Shown piece after piece: positions 1 through 6,846 of a stretch of DNA of 24,145 nt. The notes under the pieces are model-generated. The model worked only from the letters and a program-made list of their open reading frames with translations. It was not told the origin of the DNA and made no database searches. Location: NCBI GenBank assembly GCA_963658085.1, contig CAVKOU010000033.1:1-24145 (forward strand), read 5' to 3'. Every line of letters begins with the position of its first letter. Within the stretch, counting starts at the first letter, position 1. This stretch comes from CAKRJP01 sp963658085 (GTDB lineage Bacteria > Bacillota > Clostridia > Lachnospirales > Lachnospiraceae). Made by a program: the position numbers and the translations under genes.

Positions 1-38
1 GGCGCATAGTACGGAATAAATTTCTTTAGTGTATCCAT
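1..38 (-). CDS. 5' end of a leftward gene, possibly an ABC exporter (partial)
   Basis: Read leftward, an ATG at 38-36 opens a frame MDTLKKFIPYYA that is still open at the window edge. A GGAG-type ribosome binding site (complement of about 45-49) lies 7-8 bases before the ATG. A short basic start followed by a [FY]-[IL]-x-P-Y-Y pattern is common at the N-terminus of fused membrane/ATPase exporters of Firmicutes, but twelve codons cannot settle the product. The gene is divergent from the symporter unit that starts at 258. That a gene starts here is moderately likely; the product is a guess. Confidence 0.45.
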   Translation of the reverse strand, partial: MDTLKKFIPYYA

Positions 39-73
39 AACAATCTCCATTTCTTGATAAATAAACTTGTCAT

Positions 74-79
74 ATTATA
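74..79 (-). promoter_or_regulatory. Candidate -10 box for the partial leftward gene
   Basis: The complement of 74-79 is a perfect TATAAT about 36 bases upstream of the ATG at 38. No good -35 hexamer stands 16-18 bases further up (the best match is poor), so this is a weak call. AT-rich DNA produces such boxes by chance. Confidence 0.25.
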
Positions 80-154
80 ACATATCACTTTCCTTTTATG
101 ACATAAAGGCTATCCTACGGTTTTATTCCTGTAATAATGTTCCTGCGATATTGC

Positions 155-173
155 TTATAGATACTGCCTATAA
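155..173. repeat. Short dyad upstream of the symporter unit
   Basis: TTATAG (155-160) and CTATAA (168-173) form perfect 6-bp arms separated by 7 bases, in the 219-base spacer between the divergent genes at 38 and 258. The size suits a dimeric repressor site, but in AT-rich DNA it may be chance. Nothing else in this spacer could be recognised: no confident sigma-A promoter for the rightward unit, no riboswitch and no T-box features. Confidence 0.22.
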
Positions 174-257
174 AAGTTTGATTATTATGAATTATTCTTA
201 TTGTTAAAAAAATGTTAATATTTTACTTAGCATTTTTAAGAAAAGGAGAAAAGAAAA

Positions 258-1637
258 ATGGATTTACTATGTAGTGTTAACTGGATAGCACTTTTCGTGT
301 TAGCCATAACATTATTGCTGTTCAAAGCGTTAAATCAGTTGGCAATGAAGATCAACTGGACTTTTGTTGTTTTGATCAGTATGGTAATGGGAGCCGTACT
401 TGGACTCGTATTTGCCTCTGAAAACAACACTTATCTAGTCTGGGTCGATTTGATCGGTGACATTTACATCAACGTGATTACAGCGCTGGTGGCACCGGTT
501 ATTTTGATTTCCATCATGTCCGGCTTTATTTCTTTAAATAATAAAGAAAAGATGAAGAGCATTGGACTTCGTTCGGTATTCTGGCTTCTGGTTTCCTCGG
601 CAGCAGCAATTGTTCTGTCCTATGTGTTTGGATTCTTTACAGGAATCGGAAAAGGGGCAGAAGCGGTATTTGCTGATATCGCATCAGTAAGTGACAGTAC
701 CATCAGTTCTTATGAAGAACTGGCAACTTCATTTGATAAGGTTATTTTGAATTTCTTTCCGACAAATGTTGTTGGAGATCTTGCAAATGACAATGTGGTT
801 GCGATTATCATTATTGCAATTGCGGTGGCTGTAGCATATGTAGGAATTGCTACAGAAGAAGGTGTAGAGAAAGTATCTGCATTTAAAGATCTTGTTGAAG
901 CATTGAAAAAGATCATTTATCGAATTCTTGCATTCGTAATTGATCTGACACCATTCGCAGTTTTGTGTTTGGTAGCCGGATCGGCCAGCCAGATTTTTGA
1001 GGACAAGAAGTCGTTGGTACAGTTGATTCTTCTTGTTGTGATGATCTATGTGGTATGTCTGGTGCATGCTTATGGATTTAATGCAATTTTGGTCAAATTT
1101 TATGCAAAACTTAGTCCAATCAAATTCTTTAAGAAGATTCTTCCGGCGCAGATTACGGCATTTACCACAGAGAGTAGTGTAGGAAGTATCCCAGTATCTG
1201 TGGCTTGTCAGAGAAATCGTATCGGTATTGATGAAGAAATTTCTAACTTTACAACTTCTCTTGGAACTACTATTGGAATGCCCGGATGTACTTGTATATG
1301 GCCGATTCTTCTGGCAATGTTTTATACCAATGCGGTAGGTATATCCTGGACAGTTTCTGATTATGTAATGTTAGCGGTCATTTGCCTGATCTTATCCCTT
1401 GGTAGTGCGGGGGTTCCGGGCATTGGAGTTGTATCTGCCATGGCGGTATTTAAGGCTGTAAATCTTCCTATTGCGGCCATTGTACTTTTGGTACCGATTA
1501 ATAACATTTCAGATATGATCCGTACTCTCTGTAATGTAACAAGTGCGAATGTATCGGCAGCCATCGTTGCACGTCAGACCGGTACATTGAATGATGAGAT
1601 ATTTAACGCAGAAGAAGAGAAAGGAGAGGTTGCATAA
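258..1637 (+). CDS. DAACS-family amino-acid/dicarboxylate:cation symporter
   Basis: A 459-residue polytopic membrane protein, the usual length for the glutamate/aspartate/cystine symporter family (GltP, DctA, TcyP). The family's re-entrant loop signatures are visible: a Ser/Thr-rich first loop (TTESS, about 303-307) and a glycine-rich second loop (GSAGVPGIGVVSA, 382-394). The last helix carries the D-x-x-R-T-x-x-N pattern (D419, R422, N426). By alignment to archaeal GltPh these match the residues binding the substrate amino group (D394), side-chain carboxylate (R397) and part of the ion site (N401). The positions matching the acidic sodium ligands D390 and D405 appear to be Asn and Ala, so coupling may be by protons or altered. 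The substrate is therefore probably an acidic or dicarboxylic amino acid; cystine is possible and would suit the thiol-related neighbours. Start ATG has AAGGAG at 243-248. The stop overlaps the next start by one base (TAATG), so the two are translationally coupled. Confidence 0.85.
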   Translation: MDLLCSVNWIALFVLAITLLLFKALNQLAMKINWTFVVLISMVMGAVLGLVFASENNTYLVWVDLIGDIYINVITALVAPVILISIMSGFISLNNKEKMKSIGLRSVFWLLVSSAAAIVLSYVFGFFTGIGKGAEAVFADIASVSDSTISSYEELATSFDKVILNFFPTNVVGDLANDNVVAIIIIAIAVAVAYVGIATEEGVEKVSAFKDLVEALKKIIYRILAFVIDLTPFAVLCLVAGSASQIFEDKKSLVQLILLVVMIYVVCLVHAYGFNAILVKFYAKLSPIKFFKKILPAQITAFTTESSVGSIPVSVACQRNRIGIDEEISNFTTSLGTTIGMPGCTCIWPILLAMFYTNAVGISWTVSDYVMLAVICLILSLGSAGVPGIGVVSAMAVFKAVNLPIAAIVLLVPINNISDMIRTLCNVTSANVSAAIVARQTGTLNDEIFNAEEEKGEVA

Positions 1638-2110
1638 TGAAATTGAAAAAGTCAACCATTGTACTTATTATTTTAGCTATTATCTTCCTCGGTCTCTCTG
1701 TAGTTTCAACAAAGTATTCTGTAACAAGAACCATCAATGCAATTGATGAGATTGGAGATATGAAACTGAATGATGATAGTATCGAAAGGTTTAAGAAAGC
1801 TGCGGAATACTACGAAGCGTTAGATCCGAATCAGAATCTGGAAGAGAAGATTACGAATTTAAAAACTTATAAAGAAGCAAGACTTAATTACGCCAGACTT
1901 ATGATCAAGCAGGCTTCACTTGCAGATAAGAAGCAGGATGGTGCGGCAGAGGCTGTAGCAGAAGCCCGTGAAGCTGTGGATACTTACGTGCCTGCAGATG
2001 AAAAATGGAATATTGAGAACTATCAGGATCTGTTAGATCTGGAAAGTGTATACAGCAATGATGGTGGTGGATCATCGGATGATGCCGGTGAAGCTCCGCC
2101 GATGTGCTAA
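1637..2110 (+). CDS. Small one-helix membrane protein ending in its only cysteine
   Basis: A family I do not recognise. The 157 residues contain a short basic N-terminus, one hydrophobic helix (about 7-25) with no lipobox, then a charged, mostly helical stretch (about 45-132, resembling TPR-type helices: RFKKAAEYYEALDPNQN, ARLNYARLMIKQ). This is followed by a Gly/Ser/Asp linker (GGGSSDDAGE) and a PPMC end. Cys157 is both the only cysteine and the last residue. Most of the protein is predicted to face outside, anchored by the uncleaved N-terminal helix. It lies between the symporter (one-base overlap) and a thioredoxin-like lipoprotein (36-base gap), so it probably belongs to the same surface process. 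A partner docking or disulfide role for the terminal Cys is inference. Confidence 0.8.
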   Translation: MKLKKSTIVLIILAIIFLGLSVVSTKYSVTRTINAIDEIGDMKLNDDSIERFKKAAEYYEALDPNQNLEEKITNLKTYKEARLNYARLMIKQASLADKKQDGAAEAVAEAREAVDTYVPADEKWNIENYQDLLDLESVYSNDGGGSSDDAGEAPPMC

Positions 2111-2146
2111 TACAGATAAATAATGACTACGAATAAGGAGAAAAGG

Positions 2147-3631
2147 ATGAAAAAAAGAATTATTTCATGTGTACTTGCAATGTCTATGTCTGCGGTTTTG
2201 TTAGCAGGATGTGGATCTTCTGACAGCAAAAGTACAGACGACAGCAGCAAAACAGCAGAATCAACACAGACGGCAGAGGCGGATACAACGAAAGCATTAT
2301 CAGCAACAGACTACGATTTTGAGCCGGAGTATTACTTTAATACCTTTAATACAAATTCATTAAAGGATACACCTCGTCAGGGAATCAAGACCTTTGACAG
2401 CGTAGATGAGGTGGTATACGAAGATATTACCTATGATGAAATGATTGACCTTTTTCAGAAGGAAGGAACTTACATGATCGCGCTTTGCGGATCATGGTGC
2501 CATAATACAAGAGCGATGACTCCTTCTCTTACAAAATATGCAAAGGAGTATGGTATCGATACAATCTATACCTATGACTTTAACTTGGATGACAATGAAA
2601 ATGGTAATACATTTATCCGCATGTCTGACGGAAGCGAGAACGCGGGTGTAAATTACAACTATATGTACGGTGAGGTTGTAAAACAGTATTTGACAAATAT
2701 TGATGACTGGATCGAGTATCCTTCCACATCAGAAAGAGCCATCACTTATACAAATGCAAACGGTGAGACAGAGACTGTCGGAAGAATGCAGCAGCCAATC
2801 GCATTTATTTATAACAAAGATAACACAACAGATTACAGCAACTCCGGAAACGGATCTACAAAGTGCCCTGTTATGTATGCGTTTGAGAAAATGGTAGAGC
2901 GCGACAAAGACGGTGTCTACACAAAAGAGTATGATGACGAAGGAAATGAAGTCACAGACAAAAACGGAGATGTTGTTAAGAATTACTGCACAGACGAGTA
3001 TGAAGCAGAGATGAAAGAGATGTTCGATTTCATCAAGGACAACAACATTGAGTTTACAGAGTACTCAAAAGAAGATTACGTACGTGAGATGTATCCATCT
3101 CTGAAGGATGCCGAGAAAGTAAATGTTAAAACTATTACCTATCGTCAGTTTGCATGGCTGTTGCAACAGGATGGAAATGCAATCTACATGGTAGGCGGAC
3201 CATACGATGAAGCGACACAGAATGAAATTGCTGATGTAAACGCCAAGGCAGTAGAAAATGATGTAAATGTATATTTATGGGATCCTTATGTTGATGGAAA
3301 GATCAGTGAGGATCAGTGGGGATACAAGAATACAGGAAATATCATGGAGAGTGACAGTATCGGATTTATGTATACGACTCTGATCGAAACTTCACTGACA
3401 AACCTGACAACAGACGAGTATGAAGCTGGGGATGCATCCGCAAGTACGAAATACAAAAACGATGCAGGCGAAGAGGTAACCGTTCCGGTAATCAAGGCAC
3501 CTTACGTATTTGCATTTAACAAGGATGCAACCGATGAGGATGGAATTTCAGCTCCAATTACAGCTTACAGCGAGAGTGTAGATACTCTTGATGATGTATT
3601 TGCGGCTTACGCAGATGGAATTGCAGAATAA
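2147..3631 (+). CDS. Surface lipoprotein with two diverged thioredoxin-like halves
   Basis: I chose the ATG at 2147 rather than the in-frame ATG at 2123 because AAGGAG at 2135-2140 sits correctly before it and it gives a clean lipoprotein signal (MKKRIIS..., lipobox LLAGC, lipidated Cys22); this gives 494 residues. A Ser/Thr/Asp linker (23-50) is followed by a thioredoxin-like segment with beta-strand, GSWCHNT active-site-like loop and helix (about 94-150). Cys118 is at the first redox position, but the second position is Thr121; another Cys (114) makes a CX3C. The same order recurs at 330-385 (ITYRQFAWLLQ..., GGPYDEAT), where both cysteines are lost. Matching stretches follow in both halves (YMYGEVVKQYLTNIDDW with FMYTTLIETSLTNLTTDEY; PIAFIYNKD with PYVFAFNKD). 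So the gene arose by internal duplication. Probable role: an extracellular thiol or disulfide binding/exchange protein working with the adjacent symporter (inference). It could instead be a non-redox scaffold. Confidence 0.8.
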   Translation: MKKRIISCVLAMSMSAVLLAGCGSSDSKSTDDSSKTAESTQTAEADTTKALSATDYDFEPEYYFNTFNTNSLKDTPRQGIKTFDSVDEVVYEDITYDEMIDLFQKEGTYMIALCGSWCHNTRAMTPSLTKYAKEYGIDTIYTYDFNLDDNENGNTFIRMSDGSENAGVNYNYMYGEVVKQYLTNIDDWIEYPSTSERAITYTNANGETETVGRMQQPIAFIYNKDNTTDYSNSGNGSTKCPVMYAFEKMVERDKDGVYTKEYDDEGNEVTDKNGDVVKNYCTDEYEAEMKEMFDFIKDNNIEFTEYSKEDYVREMYPSLKDAEKVNVKTITYRQFAWLLQQDGNAIYMVGGPYDEATQNEIADVNAKAVENDVNVYLWDPYVDGKISEDQWGYKNTGNIMESDSIGFMYTTLIETSLTNLTTDEYEAGDASASTKYKNDAGEEVTVPVIKAPYVFAFNKDATDEDGISAPITAYSESVDTLDDVFAAYADGIAE

Positions 3632-3650
3632 TTAATATCATTTATAATAA

Positions 3651-3683
3651 AGAAAGGTGTTACTTTGGTAGCATCTTTCTTTT
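3651..3683 (+). terminator. Rho-independent terminator of the symporter unit
   Basis: The 13-base arms 3651-3663 and 3668-3680 pair fully, with two G-U pairs, around a TTTG loop and run into a T-rich tract (TCTTTTGTT). It lies 20 bases after the lipoprotein stop and separates this unit from the AAA-nuclease gene. Confidence 0.85.
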
Positions 3684-3755
3684 GTTATTCATTATAAGCA
3701 ATCAAGGTGGAAAGGAAAATATGAAGAGAAGATTGAAATAAATAAAATTTGAGAA

Positions 3756-3807
3756 TTGACAATGGTTATGTATGGTTATATATTGGATATAACCATACAT
3801 AACCATT
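3756..3807 (+). promoter_or_regulatory. Sigma-A promoter embedded in a perfect 21-bp palindrome
   Basis: TTGACA (3756-3761), a 17-base spacer and TATATT (3779-3784) make a near-consensus promoter pointing at the AAA-nuclease gene. Positions 3761-3781 and 3787-3807 are perfect reverse complements (21 bp) around the 5-base loop ATTGG. Each arm contains the TGGTTAT unit twice, so the site has four half-site-like copies. The left arm covers the whole spacer and part of the -10, where a bound protein would block polymerase. T6 at 3806-3811 means the RNA could also fold as a hairpin with a U-tract, but transcripts would start at about 3790, inside the right arm, so they would not contain the full hairpin. 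An operator is the better reading. Confidence 0.65.
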
Positions 3808-3863
3808 TTTTGAAAATTAAAATTTAACGACTACGTGGAGTTTGTTAAGAAAGGAGCCTGCCC

Positions 3864-5834
3864 ATGACAAATCCAAAGACCAGAATCGAAGAAATTGATC
3901 ATCGTTTAGAGGAACTCCCCAAGGGTTCCTTGACCTACAAAAAAATTAATGGTAAGAAGCAACCATATATCCAGAAGACTATTGATGGAAAATCTGTTAG
4001 TTATTATGTGAAGTTATCGGAACGGGAACAGGTGCTTATTGAGTTTGAGGAGCGGAGTAAGCTTCAGGAAGAAAAGAAGCATTTGATCGCTTATATGGAG
4101 GGATTGACAAAGATTTTAAAAAGAAATCCCTATCTGGACGCCAAGGTGGGGCTTGGGTATCAGAATTTTCGGGATTTTGCCTGTGGAAAGCAGTTTTATG
4201 TGGATAAAACCCATTTTATTACAGAATGGCTCTCTCATAGTGCCCAGGTGACTTTGATCACGAGGCCCAGGAGGTTTGGAAAGACCACACTTCTAAGCAC
4301 TGTGGAGAATTTTTTTGATCCCAGATTTTCAGATCATCCGGAATATTTTGAAAAATTAGCAGTTTGGAAGGATGAAAGAAGCAGAGTGGCTTATGGCACC
4401 GTGCCGGTAGTTTCAGCTAGTTTTGGAGGCTGTAAGGGGAGCCATTATAAGCAGGCCATCAAAGGCGTGGTATTGAATTTATATAATATGTACGAAAGGC
4501 ATAGATATCTGTGTGAGAGCACACAGCTGAGCGAAGATGAAAAGAAAGAATATAAAGAACGAAGAGAGCAGCTTAGATGGGGATCTACAGAAAGTATAGA
4601 ATTGGCGATTCAGATATTGTGTAAGCTTTTGTATAAACATCATCACATAAAGCCTTTAATCCTTCTAGATGAGTATGATACCCCTCTTTTGGAGGCCTAC
4701 ACGGTAGGATATTGGGATGAGATGATCGAAACCTGTCGTCAGCTGTTTCATAATACATTTGAAGAAAATGAATATTACAGCAGAGCAATCATAACCGGCG
4801 TGACGAAGATTTCGAAGAATTCATTATTCTCGGATCTTAACAATATTGAAGTAGCTTCTGTAACTTGTAATGCTTACAGTGATTGCTGTGGCTTTACAGA
4901 ACAGGAAGTGAAAGATGCTTTGAAATGTCAGAACATTGATAAGATGGCAGAGGTAAAGGCCATGTATGATGGATTTACATTTGGAAATCAAAAAGATATT
5001 TATAATCCATGGTCCATTACCAATTATATGCGGCAGGGCTTGCTGATTTCTTATTGGACCAATACCAGCAGCAATAAGTTGATTGGAGATATTATTCGGA
5101 GACATCCGGTTCGTAGCAAGCATGAGATCGAACAGTTGATGACCGGAAAACCCGTTCATAAGATTATAAATGAAGATATTACATTTCAATATCTGGACGG
5201 CGATGAGAACAGCTTATGGTCTCTTCTTTTGGCAGTGGGATATATTAAAGCTGAGAATGTTGTCAGGGACAAAGGTTTGATAGAATGCGATGTTTCTGTG
5301 ACCAATGAGGAGGTTATGGGAATGTTTGAATATGAGATCGTATCTATGTTTGAAAATGGATTCTCTGACTATCCCAGATTTGCAGAGGCCTTACTGAAAC
5401 ATAAGATCGAAATATTGAATGATTTCCTGATGGATATTGCCTATACTTCCATGAGCTATTTTGATGTAGGAAGGCGTCCGTCGGAGCGGGCACCGGAGAA
5501 TTTCTATCACGGTCTGGTGTTAGGTCTGATCGTCTCGTTGAAGGATAGATACCGGATTGTTTCAAATCGTGAGAGCGGCAGGGGACGGTATGATATTGCT
5601 ATGTATCCTTTAAAAGAAAATGAAGATGCTTTTTTATTGGAGTTTAAGGTATTGGACGAGAAGAGAGAGAAAAGCCTGGAAGAGACAGCCGCCAATGCAT
5701 TAAAGCAGATTAGAGAAAGAGGTTACGAGTCGGATCTTTTGGCGGCGGGAATTCCTAAGGAACGTATCTATAAGATGGGATTTGCCTTTGAGGGGAAGGA
5801 TGTGCTGGTAGTGGAGGAAGGCCCGGAAATGTAA
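3864..5834 (+). CDS. AAA-ATPase-like/PD-(D/E)XK nuclease-fold protein with an extra N-terminal domain
   Basis: 656 residues. Residues about 90-330 match the AAA-ATPase-like family abundant in gut bacteria: the K-x-F-Y-V-D-K-T lead-in (109-116), a Walker A loop RPRRFGKT (134-141), Walker B LILLDEYD (265-272) and a sensor-like TGVTKIS (311-317). The C-terminal part (about 545-656, formerly DUF1703) has a PD-(D/E)XK-type core: GRGRYDIAMYP (D577) and LLEFKV (E593, K595). The first 85 residues are an added module (LPKGSLTYKKINGKKQPYIQ, DGKSVSYYVKLSE, then a charged helix) resembling the small DUF6788-type proteins; the assignment is from memory. No signal peptide, so cytoplasmic. SD AAAGGAG at 3850-3856. 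It is monocistronic with its own palindromic promoter. The biological function of this family is not established; genome defence, conflict or mobile-element upkeep have been suggested by fold only. Confidence 0.85.
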   Translation: MTNPKTRIEEIDHRLEELPKGSLTYKKINGKKQPYIQKTIDGKSVSYYVKLSEREQVLIEFEERSKLQEEKKHLIAYMEGLTKILKRNPYLDAKVGLGYQNFRDFACGKQFYVDKTHFITEWLSHSAQVTLITRPRRFGKTTLLSTVENFFDPRFSDHPEYFEKLAVWKDERSRVAYGTVPVVSASFGGCKGSHYKQAIKGVVLNLYNMYERHRYLCESTQLSEDEKKEYKERREQLRWGSTESIELAIQILCKLLYKHHHIKPLILLDEYDTPLLEAYTVGYWDEMIETCRQLFHNTFEENEYYSRAIITGVTKISKNSLFSDLNNIEVASVTCNAYSDCCGFTEQEVKDALKCQNIDKMAEVKAMYDGFTFGNQKDIYNPWSITNYMRQGLLISYWTNTSSNKLIGDIIRRHPVRSKHEIEQLMTGKPVHKIINEDITFQYLDGDENSLWSLLLAVGYIKAENVVRDKGLIECDVSVTNEEVMGMFEYEIVSMFENGFSDYPRFAEALLKHKIEILNDFLMDIAYTSMSYFDVGRRPSERAPENFYHGLVLGLIVSLKDRYRIVSNRESGRGRYDIAMYPLKENEDAFLLEFKVLDEKREKSLEETAANALKQIRERGYESDLLAAGIPKERIYKMGFAFEGKDVLVVEEGPEM

Positions 5835-5854
5835 AGGACTTTAAGCCTTCAAAA

Positions 5855-5890
5855 AGGAATCTCCGACTTTTATAAGTCGGAGGAATTCCT
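5855..5890 (-). terminator. Terminator of the araC-type gene, possibly bidirectional
   Basis: CTCCGACTT (5861-5869) pairs with AAGTCGGAG (5874-5882) around TTAT. The stem continues with AGGAAT/ATTCCT (5855-5860 with 5885-5890) across a 2-base bulge. On the minus strand the stem is followed by T5 (complement of 5851-5855), so it fits termination of the leftward regulator gene. On the plus strand the following sequence is only weakly T-rich, so it may end the AAA-nuclease transcript less efficiently. Confidence 0.75.
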
Positions 5891-5903
5891 GTGTTTGCAT
5901 ATA

Positions 5904-6716
5904 TTAAATATGATAAATTTTACGGAATTCAAGAGGCGTGGTTCCTGTATATTTCCGAAAGATAGAAATAAAGTGACTGGTATCTGTGAAACCAGAGGCG
6001 AGGGAAATATCCTGGACTTTCATGTGGTTATTGGTAAGTAATAATTCCTTGGCCTTATTGATCCGATAACCTGTCAGGTATTCATAAACCGAAACTCCTA
6101 AGAATTTCCGGAATAATCTTGAGAGATACTGGGGAGTGACATATACTATATTGCTTAATTCCTGAACCGTCAGATCTTCTGCATAACGGGTTTCGATTTC
6201 CTGTACGGTAGGAGCCACATATTGCCGGTATAGAGGATCTTCGGTGAAATTCTTGGAAGAAGCATTTAACGTAAGGGCAAGTAGCAACTCATAGGAGAGA
6301 TTTGAGAGAACCTTTATATCAGGGATGGAATTTTGAAATTCTGAAACAGCATTTGATATGATAGGTTCAATGAATCTTCCCTGTTCCTTGCTGACAAAAA
6401 TCACCGACTGATTTTGAAAGATTGAAGATATTCCGGAAGACAGGGTGCCTGTAAATGTAGCAAAAACAGTATCCCATACTTCGGATTCTTTAGTATAGGA
6501 GTGAGGGATAGAGGGGGCAATCAAAATTCCCTCCTGCTCCTCTAAGATATAGTGCTTTCCGCGAATTTCAATTTGGCCCCGGCCTTTTTCTGTCTGGAGA
6601 TAATGAAAAAGAGGATGCCCATTTGGGCGTTTGATACTCTCCTGGTACCAGTGATTTCCCACAGAATCAAACATGAAGGGCATAGTCACAGGAGTATTTC
6701 TAAAGTAAATTGGCAT
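5904..6716 (-). CDS. AraC-family regulator with cupin-like sensor domain
   Basis: A 270-residue one-component transcription factor. The N-terminal half (about 10-95) has the sugar-binding cupin pattern of AraC regulators (HPLFHYLQ, GRGQIEIRGKHYILEE, ILIAPSIPHSYT). The C-terminal 100 residues hold the two helix-turn-helix motifs: LTVQELSNIVYVTPQYLSRL (183-202) and MKVQDISLASGFTDTSHFI (about 232-250), ending in the family signature YTGTTPLEFRK. The start at 6716 has AAGGTG on the minus strand before it. It is divergent from the GH42 gene (130 bases between starts), so it most likely activates the GH42-GH31-GH3 operon in response to an intracellular sugar (inference from position). Probable effectors are galactose, xylose or an oligosaccharide. 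Confidence 0.9.
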   Translation of the reverse strand: MPIYFRNTPVTMPFMFDSVGNHWYQESIKRPNGHPLFHYLQTEKGRGQIEIRGKHYILEEQEGILIAPSIPHSYTKESEVWDTVFATFTGTLSSGISSIFQNQSVIFVSKEQGRFIEPIISNAVSEFQNSIPDIKVLSNLSYELLLALTLNASSKNFTEDPLYRQYVAPTVQEIETRYAEDLTVQELSNIVYVTPQYLSRLFRKFLGVSVYEYLTGYRINKAKELLLTNNHMKVQDISLASGFTDTSHFISIFRKYTGTTPLEFRKIYHI

Positions 6717-6737
6717 AAGCTCACCTTGTTTCGAAAT

Positions 6738-6765
6738 ATTATATTTTTTGGAATGACTTATTATA
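6738..6765 (-). promoter_or_regulatory. Candidate -10 boxes for the araC-type gene
   Basis: Two perfect minus-strand TATAAT boxes (complements of 6738-6743 and 6760-6765) lie upstream of the regulator start at 6716. Neither has a clear -35 hexamer at the right spacing. The nearer one would give a leader of about 15 bases; the farther one about 37 bases. Confidence 0.35.
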
Positions 6766-6786
6766 CCATGCAGGAGGAGTTTGCCA

Positions 6787-6792
6787 TATAAT
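6787..6792 (+). promoter_or_regulatory. Candidate -10 box for the GH42-GH31-GH3 operon
   Basis: TATAAT at 6787-6792 stands 54 bases before the GH42 ATG. The expected -35 window (about 6764-6769, TACCAT) is far from consensus, which is usual where an activator such as the divergent AraC protein is needed. The boxes of the two divergent genes lie within about 50 bases, so one bound regulator could affect both. Confidence 0.4.
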
Positions 6793-6804
6793 AAAAAGAA
6801 AAAG

Positions 6805-6833
6805 TTAACGAAAAGTCTTTAGAAAGACGTTAA
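6805..6833. repeat. Nested inverted repeat in the GH42 leader
   Basis: TTAACG (6805-6810) and CGTTAA (6828-6833) are perfect arms. Inside them GTCTTT (6815-6820) and AAAGAC (6823-6828) form a second dyad around AG. The repeat lies between the candidate -10 and the ribosome binding site AAAGGAG (6833-6839), so it would be in the transcript just before the SD. It may be an operator or an mRNA hairpin; the stems are short. Confidence 0.35.
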
Positions 6834-6846
6834 AAGGAGAGAAAAA

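Noticed and set aside
3721..3741. Tiny frame MKRRLK with an AAAGGA before it, upstream of the AAA-nuclease gene
   Set aside because: It lies upstream of the promoter at 3756-3784 and after a terminator, so it is unlikely to be transcribed with either unit; six codons cannot be supported as a gene or leader peptide.
3761..3811. The 21-bp palindrome read as a terminator
   Set aside because: A terminator for the lipoprotein unit already exists at 3651-3683, and the palindrome coincides exactly with a well-spaced promoter, so an operator is the better reading. Not fully excluded.
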